Positions 57,373-64,000 of a DNA stretch of 64,000 nt are shown one piece after another; the first letter of the stretch is position 1; each line of letters opens with the position of its first letter. Location: positions 9,362,001 to 9,426,000 of the forward strand of contig NC_059503.1 of NCBI RefSeq assembly GCF_914767665.1. The letters are read 5' to 3'. The stretch is from Harmonia axyridis. Its lineage: Eukaryota > Arthropoda > Insecta > Coleoptera > Coccinellidae. The translations under genes were made by a program, and so were the position numbers. The notes under the pieces were generated by a model. That model was given only the letters and a program-made list of their open reading frames with translations, was not told where the DNA came from and ran no database searches.

Positions 57373-58698
57373 CTGAAACAAAATTTCGATCAGGTTACCT
57401 GAACTAGTTTTTTCAAAGGACATACAGGCCAATCCGACTCAAGATTCAAGTTTAGATTATCGATGATCTAAACTCGACGAGAGCTCCTGATTGGTTCATT
57501 CAACAAGAGCGTGAAACACTCAAAATAATTTCATTCTTACACAACAAATGTTGTGTAAGCCCTAAACTGAAGCAAAATATCAAACCGGTGAAATCAGTTC
57601 ATAAAACTCGAAGGTTTGAGTGGATTTATTGATCATAATGTCATATCAGAGATTCAATCGGAGAACATTTCTCATATATGAAATTATAAGTATAAGAAAA
57701 ATAATCATGTTCAGGGTTTCAATCGGTCTAGACAAGCCATTATATCTTACATTACCGATACCAGCTTTTTATACGAAATCAATAAAGCAAACCTTGTTTC
57801 CAATTATGATAATGAATAAAACTGATGGATAATAAAGAACTGAATTCACGTGAATTCAGAGTTGTAATGCGATATCCAAATATCCATCGATTGATGAAAG
57901 TTGGTTTTTTCGTGTGATGAACTTTTCGGTGAAGGTAGACGGTAGACATCATTTTGTTGAATGAGCACGTAGTAATTTATGATTTATATAAGTCGCATTG
58001 TCTTGAAAACTTCATTGTGATATATTCTTTATTATCAAAGTTTGTTATTACTCACTTCTCATTCGAAAGTTCCTTATGCAAGTATCTTTGAAAGTAATTA
58101 GTGAACAAGTTGGAAAACACATTTGTGACTTGCATTCTAAGGTTATATCAAGAAAGTTAATTCACGGAACTTTCAACTATTCAACTATTATTTCAACCCA
58201 AATAATGGCTTTTGTTTGTTTTGTTACAGCTTGACAGCAAAACAATCATCTTATTAACATCAATCATTCGATGAAAATTACCTTGCAGGTTTTTATAGAT
58301 CTATGTCGTCCTGATCGAAATTACCTTGATATAGCCCAATTTCCAATGAAGTAAATGTCGTCAACTGAAAATAGATAAGTAGTGAATAGTTTAATTTTTT
58401 TATAGGCGTGATCTTGACAACCACAAATTCTATTCCAATAAGAATTATATAGCTGAGAAAAATCTTCGTAGGGTTGTTGACGATGATTTTTTAGAGTTTC
58501 AAGGCCATTCGATAAATTATGTCGTTATGAATAAAGGACAAATAGAGGCAGAAAGTTTTTTTTAAATTAAGGCCGGTTCATAAACAGAAACTTTTTCCAT
58601 AAGATCTGGACCCTTCTACGTTAATTCTCACAATCACTCGGCACATTGGAAGATGTGAACCCTACAGCATAATTTTGTTTCAAATTGGATCTTATTAA
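57373..58698. other. Upstream intron, nearest part: nothing recognised
   Basis: No exon encoding the first half of Ig1 is found here. A splice-like segment near 58330-58370 fails on a stop codon. Confidence 0.4.
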
Positions 58699-59280
58699 AT
58701 GAAAGGGCTATTAAAAAAAAACCGAAATAATCTTGAAATGGGTGAAAACTTTGAGGAGACCGATTCAGCAAAAGATAAACTAAAACCTGGGCCTCCAAGA
58801 TTATTGAAAACGAAAAAGGTAGATCGGTATCTTCTTTCGGAAGCGTACAAGTGCTTTGAGTCCATAAATTTTTTGAAGATCAATGGCCACTTACTGTGAA
58901 TTCAGAACGGTATGTGACGAAGTTAGATTAGTTTTTGTTGCCTGAACTACAGCACATTACTAGCTATAATCAAGGAACATGGTTCCAGTGAGATGGAGCC
59001 CCTCCACATAGGTCCAATGTGTCTCTACCACATTAATCCTCATTAGAGGTGGCATTCATTGGCCTTCCCGCAGTCCTGATCTGACACCTTTGGTTTTCAT
59101 ATATGGGATTTCATCTGAAGTTTACGTCAGTACATGAAGTTCCCAATTCACAATAAAATGGGTGCATACTTGCCAAGCCGGATCAGGATTAGGAATTTAT
59201 GTATTGAATGAGTTTCGTGAACGTGAGGGTAGACATTTGGACAACGTTTATATCAAGAAATAATTCTTCAACTAATGTAT
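58699..59280 (+). pseudogene. Mariner-like (IS630/Tc1 group) transposase relic
   Basis: Bases 58699-58899 encode ENFEETDSAKDKLKPGPPRL then LKTKKVDRYLL, the helix-turn-helix tail region (FEETGSV.D..RSGRPR). From 58960 a decayed C-terminal half follows: HGSSEMEPLHIG (where WFQQDGAPPH is expected), AFPQS*SDTFGFHIWDFI* (for SPDLTPLDFFIWGFIK) and FGQRLYQEIILQLMY. The middle is deleted. It is not the same family as the six DD41D-spaced copies. Confidence 0.5.
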
Positions 59281-59424
59281 TTTCATAATTGATAAACATT
59301 TCATCGACAAACTGCTTATTTGTTATCTTTTTTGTAGCATTTTTACATATGAAGTTTCTTTTGACACACGAGGGTAGACATTTGGACGACGTTAATATCA
59401 AGAAATAATTCTTCAACTAATGTA
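59224..59424 (+). repeat. Direct duplication of about 145 bp, second unit split by copy E
   Basis: GAGGGTAGACATTTGGACAA at 59224 recurs at 59370 (one change), each followed by ATATCAAGAAATAATTCTTC then AACTAATGTAT. Unit 1 continues TTTCATAATTGATAAACATT, and the matching continuation of unit 2 is found at 60341, after the 912-bp mariner-like insertion. Confidence 0.8.
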
Positions 59425-59426
59425 TA

Positions 59427-60338
59427 GGGTGTATTTTTCGAGGTATATAACTTCAAGTTGGCATTACTGTTCAAGATGGCGACCGATTTAACAGCTGTTG
59501 ATTGATTTATTCTCAGTTTAGTTTTGCAATTCATCATTAATAGACACACGCCTGAACAACGCACGCAAATAGTACAATTTTATTTCGAAAATAATGGTTC
59601 TGTGCAGAATACGTAACGCGCACTACGTCCATTAGCGATGAAGCGCACTTCTGGTTGAATGGCTACGTCAACAAACAAAACTGCCGCATTTGGAGTGAAG
59701 CTAATCCTCAAGTGTATGTCGAAACACCGTTACATCCAGAAAAACTGACTGTTTGGTGCGCTTTATGGGATGGTGGAATCATTGTCCGTACTTCTTCAAA
59801 AACGATGATGGCCAGAACGTTACAGTCAATGGTGATCGGTATAGAGCCATGATTACTAACTTTTTCATTCCTGAATAGAACAACCATGACGTCCAGGAGC
59901 TGTGGTTCCAACAAGACGGTGCAACATGTCACACAGCTCGTGCCACAATCGATTTATTGAAAGATCTGTTTGGTGACCGCCTAATTTCACGTTTTGGACC
60001 TGTGAATTGGCCTCCAAGATCTTGTGATTCAGACTAGACTGTGGGGCTATGTAAGTCATTGGTCTATGCGGATAAGCCACAAACCCTTGACCATTCGGAA
60101 GACAACATTCGCCGTGTTATTGCCGATATACGGCCACAAATGTTGGAAAAAGTAATCGAAAATTGGACGTCCAGATTGGACTACATCCGAGCCAGCCATG
60201 GCGGTCATATGCCAAATATCATTTTTAAGATGTAATGCCATAAGATTATCCTGCAGATAAATAAAATTTATGTCAATCGAAAAATCCATCGTTGTTTTAT
60301 TGCAATTTAAAGTTCTATAGCTCTAAAAAAACACCCTT
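59427..60338 (+). mobile_element. DD41D-spaced mariner-like element, copy E (internally deleted)
   Basis: TA flanks. The left end is GGGTGTATTTTTCGAGGTAT, the right end CTCTAAAAAAACACCCTT. The plus strand holds LNGYVNKQNCRIWSEANPQV, YVETPLHPEKLTVWCALWDG, a one-base deletion frameshift at the GPYFF position, ELW.QQDGATCHTA with a preceding stop, a deletion in the LTPLDYFLWG block, and the C-terminus VIENWTSRLDYIRASHGGHM. The helix-turn-helix linker is deleted as in copies B-D. Confidence 0.87.
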
Positions 60339-61538
60339 TATATTCATAATTAATAAACATTTCATCGACAAACTGCTTATTTCTTATATTTTTACATATG
60401 ATATATATTACATATGAAGTTTCTTCTGACACACCTTGTTGAAGATAGCACCCTTACCGTGGAGTTAAAAGATAATCAATAATGTAAAATGCTTTCAAGA
60501 CCTGTAATTTTCTCCCCTGTATTTCCCAAGTCTGACTCCTTACACCTGGTTTTCTATTCTCATCCACACTCGTTTGAAAAGTGGAATGGAACTCAATAAT
60601 GAATAAAGTTACAGATCTGCCTTGTAATTGGCTCGCAGCTCTTTCACCAATAGAGCCAATTCCTAATAAAATTTAATTACCGAGATCAGAACCTTATCAT
60701 TAAATGCCTCATGAATTAGCGTGGTTCCGTGCAATTAAACTTCTCTAGCAGTCGATCGGCGTCATCAACAGGAAATACGAGGAACTTGAAGACGGAATGA
60801 GGGGAGGAATTCGTAAATAAATATAAGTCAAGTTCGGGTGAGATCTCATCACGATTCCTGCTCATTAGGTAGTACTGGAGATGGCGCTTATCCGGATACA
60901 TGCACAGCATCTCTGCGGTTTCTTACGAGGGTATCAGGAAGCTTCAATAATCAATCGTAGTCTAAAAGCAATAGGGATGTTGGAGGATCTTGTGAATTGA
61001 ATACGATTAGAAGTTTGCCTCTTGTTCAGAAATGCCAGGCTTTTCCGTAGAAAGGTGTCAATGAATGAAAGAGCACGAACTGGTCTTGCCAAAGATTTAG
61101 TATGCTACCGATTTTAGATGCTTTGTGATGGATGTTGTTGGATTAATATATTTAGATGTTGAGGAAATATTCTCTTCTTGTTAGGAAGGCACCTTTATTA
61201 TTACCTAAAATTGTCATAGCTGTTCGGTTTTTTTGTTTTTACTAGAAGTTACACCCTAGACTTCACTGATCGAATAAGATTTCCAGCCACCATGTCTTTT
61301 CATAGTTATAACATCAGCACAGGATAGGTTGGAAACTGCCGAAAGTAGTGTCCAGTAAATTTCTGTGGATAAAGCAAATCGGAAAACTGCGCAGCAAGTT
61401 TAGGAGCAAGTCTAGGAACATTACTTATGTTATACACATCAGGGGTATTCAGCTCAATGGCCTATTAGATGTTTATGGAAAACTAATCATTATTTTACTC
61501 TGAAAATTTTCATATTCTACCTCAAATATTTTCAGACC
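60339..61538. other. Right half of the split 145-bp duplication (to 60440), then nothing recognised
   Basis: Bases 60341-60440 continue unit 2 of the duplication. The 64-residue minus-strand frame at 60716-60910 is not recognised. Confidence 0.4.
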
Positions 61539-61607
61539 ATGGGCTGAAGGACATCGGTCGATGGCTCTTTGATAACTTGTTGTCAATAAAGCAGTTATTA
61601 TTATTAT
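61539..61607 (+). mobile_element. Very short retroposed fragment with (TTA)n tail
   Basis: Flanked by TATTTTCAGACC at 61527-61538 and again at 61608-61619. The 69-bp body ends TTGTCAATAAAGCAG and (TTA)n, like the 3' end of a non-LTR element or SINE. Confidence 0.65.
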
Positions 61608-61655
61608 TATTTTCAGACCTCAACAACTTCCAGTTATACCGAAAACACACTAATA

Positions 61656-62517
61656 AAAGGTTTTTTTTTCGAGGTATATAACTATAAATTGGCATTACTG
61701 TTCAAGATGGCGACCGATTTAACAGCTGTCAAGTGATTTATTCTCAGTTTGGTTTGGCAATTCATCATAAATAGACTCACGCCTGAACAACGCTTGCAAA
61801 TAGTGCAATTTCATTTCGAATATGATGGTTCTGTGCGAACCATTCATAAACGAATTTTGTTTAGCGATGAAGCGCACTTCTGGCTACGTCAACAAACAAA
61901 ACTGCCGCATTTGGAGTGAAGCTTATCTTCAAGTGTATGTCGAAACACCGGTACATCCAGAAAAACTGACTGTTTGGTGCGCTTTATGTGCTGGTGGATC
62001 ATTGGTCCGTACTTCTTCAAAAACGATGATGGCCAGAACTTTACAGTCAATGGTGATCGGTATATAGCCATGATTACTAACTTTTTCATTCCTGAATTGA
62101 ACAACCATGATGTCCAGGAGATGTGGTTCCAACAAGACGGCGCAGCATGTCACACAGCTCGTGCCACAATCGATTTATTGAAAGACAATCCTAATTTCAC
62201 GTTTTGGACCTTTGAATTGGCCTCCAAGATCTTGTGATTTAACACCGCTAGACTACTTTCTGTGGGGCTATGTGAAGTCATTAGTCTATGAGGATAAGCC
62301 ACAAACCCTTGATCATTCGGAAGACAACATTCGCCGTGTTATTGCCGATATACGGCCACAAATGTTGGAAAAAGTCATCGAAAAGTGGTCGTCCAGATTG
62401 GACTACATCCGAGCCAGCCGTGGCGGTCATATGCCAGAAATCATATCTAAAATGTATAATAATCCATCGTTGTTTTATTGCAATTTAAAGTTCTATAGCT
62501 CAAAAAAAAACACCCTT
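61656..62517 (+). mobile_element. DD41D-spaced mariner-like element, copy F (most deleted)
   Basis: TA, AAAGGTTTTTTTTTCGAGG at the left; GCTCAAAAAAAAACACCCTT and TA at the right. It has the remains of the N-terminus, then EPFINEFCLAMKRTSGYVNK, QQDGAACHTARATIDLLKD, a small deletion (FGDRLISR missing), CDLTPLDYFLWGYVKSLVYE, DIRPQMLEKVIEKWSSRLDY. The 3' part between the stop and the terminal repeat is also shortened. 862 bp in total. Confidence 0.87.
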
Positions 62518-64000
62518 TACCTTCTTGTTCTGCTGAAAAAACCTTTTCTGTAGAAATACTCAAACAACTGTGAGTCCTCTTTGCAATCATGTTTTTCATG
62601 AGAATCTCATTAACTCATGAACCGTTGAGTTTCTTTCGAAAAGAAATTTGTCATTAACGATTGTGCTGATACGTAGTATTGGCAGGGTGTTTATGAGAAG
62701 ATCGTGAACTTCCGGAAAAATCGTGGTTTCGATAACTAAATTCGACATTTCATTTCAGGTAGGTATAAGGTTTGCTTATGTCGTAGAGATCTAAAAATAT
62801 TTTAGGTAGAAAGATCAACAAAAACAAAATTATGATTAGTTTTCCATAAACGTCTGATAGGCAATCGCGGTGAATCACCCTGTATACCCATAAGTAGCTC
62901 GTTGTGTATCCTAAGACAGAGTGATTTTTTAATGTTGCCTTGAATTTTTAATATCCCAACTAGGGAGTCAACAGTCCAATTTTGTTTAAATTTTGTAGTT
63001 AGATATGATTGCTTCATTTCATATAGCTCCTCAAAAAATTTCATGTAGTTGTAATATTTTTAGGGGAGAACACAGATTATTGAAGTTTTTCTTTCAGACT
63101 TCGGAATCTATACTTTTTACACGTTTTAGGGAAATGCTATTTTGATTCTGATGATGCAATCAGTACGAAACATTGAAATGAGCTTGGAATTGTTATTATC
63201 TATATACCTACATGTGAAATTTCAAATAATTTTATAATTGCATCAAAATAGCTATTACTGTATTTTTTTTTTCACGAGATACTCTAATGTCTATCTTTCT
63301 TTTCTCATGAGCATTATTATAATTTATTATTCAATTAATTAAATCTTAAATCTCTTCATCTTTTTTTCTTGAAAAAGTTATCATTCAACAAATGAAACAA
63401 CTGCCAACATCAAACGCATTAATAAAAAACAAAGAATCACTACAAATAATGACCGTCCAAAGAGGGTATCATTAGTATAAGTCTATGTTTCCCATTTAAC
63501 AGTCAGTTGATAAATTATTAGAGGTACTACGACTATTTTATCATATTTATGATCTCCACGTTAGTTCAAAAAGCAATTTTTTCGACATTCGTCAATTTAT
63601 ATATCCCTCTTTGTGCTACCTGAATAAACTTCATCAACTATTCAGCTATTGTTGTTTCAAAACAAGTAGGAATGGAGCGAAAACCAATATCACATTTTTG
63701 ATGTGAGGAAACATTCAATCATAATATTTACGAGTATTATTTTCAACTTGTTGACCGACTTAGCATTGTTCATGTACCTTCTCAAGTCCGAATATAAATG
63801 GTCAGTAATTTCTTCACAGAAAATCGGAATTTCATGGAATAATAAATGATTTGAAAAATTGTTGTTTTCTTTGTCTGTAATCGATTCAGTGTAATAACTT
63901 CTGATCAATCACTATAGAAAAAAAAATATCCGATCAGAACATTTTCACCTCTTTCTCGAACATTTTTATGCTCTTCAAAATAAAATCAAATCAAATTTAT
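62518..64000. other. Upstream intron: nothing recognised to the window edge
   Basis: AT-rich. A CTGATGATG...GAAAC sequence at 63153-63180 superficially resembles a hammerhead core but its stem II does not pair. Confidence 0.35.

Noticed and set aside
58330..58372. Minus-strand splice-like segment (TTTTCAG ... AAG|GTAATT) as the exon before Ig1
   Set aside because: The frame needed for a phase-0 junction has a TGA at its start and lacks the expected cysteine-containing sequence.
63153..63185. CTGATGATGCAATCAGTACGAAAC as a third hammerhead
   Set aside because: The core words are present, but the 12 bases between them do not form stem II (U-C and G-A at the first positions), and no stem III with a UH cleavage site is evident. 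It may be a decayed element end.

Overview
The window reads as insect nuclear DNA: AT-rich, intron-rich, full of Tc1/mariner relics and MITEs with TA target sites, with a few TTAGG-type repeats. One gene is well supported, and nearly everything else lies in its introns. I cannot name the species. The element mix would suit a beetle or another insect with a large genome, but that is a guess.

The gene is on the minus strand and encodes an immunoglobulin-superfamily cell-surface protein of the Dpr-interacting-protein (DIP)/lachesin type. Eight coding exons can be joined by eye: 57165-57372, 46416-46574, 28857-28985, 23837-23974, 22463-22612, 13147-13191, 4521-4586 and 2278-2405. Each has a consensus acceptor, and the first seven have GTAAGT or GTGAGT donors. 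All seven introns are phase 1. The joined frame is 1023 bases (340 residues plus stop). It runs from the middle of Ig domain 1 through Ig2 and Ig3 to a hydrophobic tail that looks like a GPI-attachment signal. The signal peptide and first half of Ig1 lie beyond base 64000 (phase-0 junction). A 3' UTR of roughly 0.5 kb runs down to a candidate poly(A) signal at 1764-1769.

The introns (1.2 to 17.4 kb) hold: six copies of one mariner-like family with DD41D spacing, at least four carrying internal deletions; Tc1 (DD34E) and mariner (DD34D) relics; LINE reverse-transcriptase fragments; a Penelope-like GIY-YIG fragment with its hammerhead-like 3' motif; SINE-like pieces; two hAT-type elements; nested long-inverted-repeat elements; two large foldback palindromes; and a compound inverted repeat carrying seven exact-length 61-bp units.

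The most interesting signal is an apparently intact hammerhead self-cleaving ribozyme at 42781-42849 (+). It has all three stems, the core CUGAUGA/GAAA and a GUC cleavage triplet. A second, decayed copy sits 4.2 kb away at 47062-47132 (-), in the sense orientation of the host gene. The two share about 140 bases of homology, suggesting a small ribozyme-bearing element. In the intact copy, 12 bases of loop I are perfectly complementary to 12 bases spanning loop II and one base of its stem.
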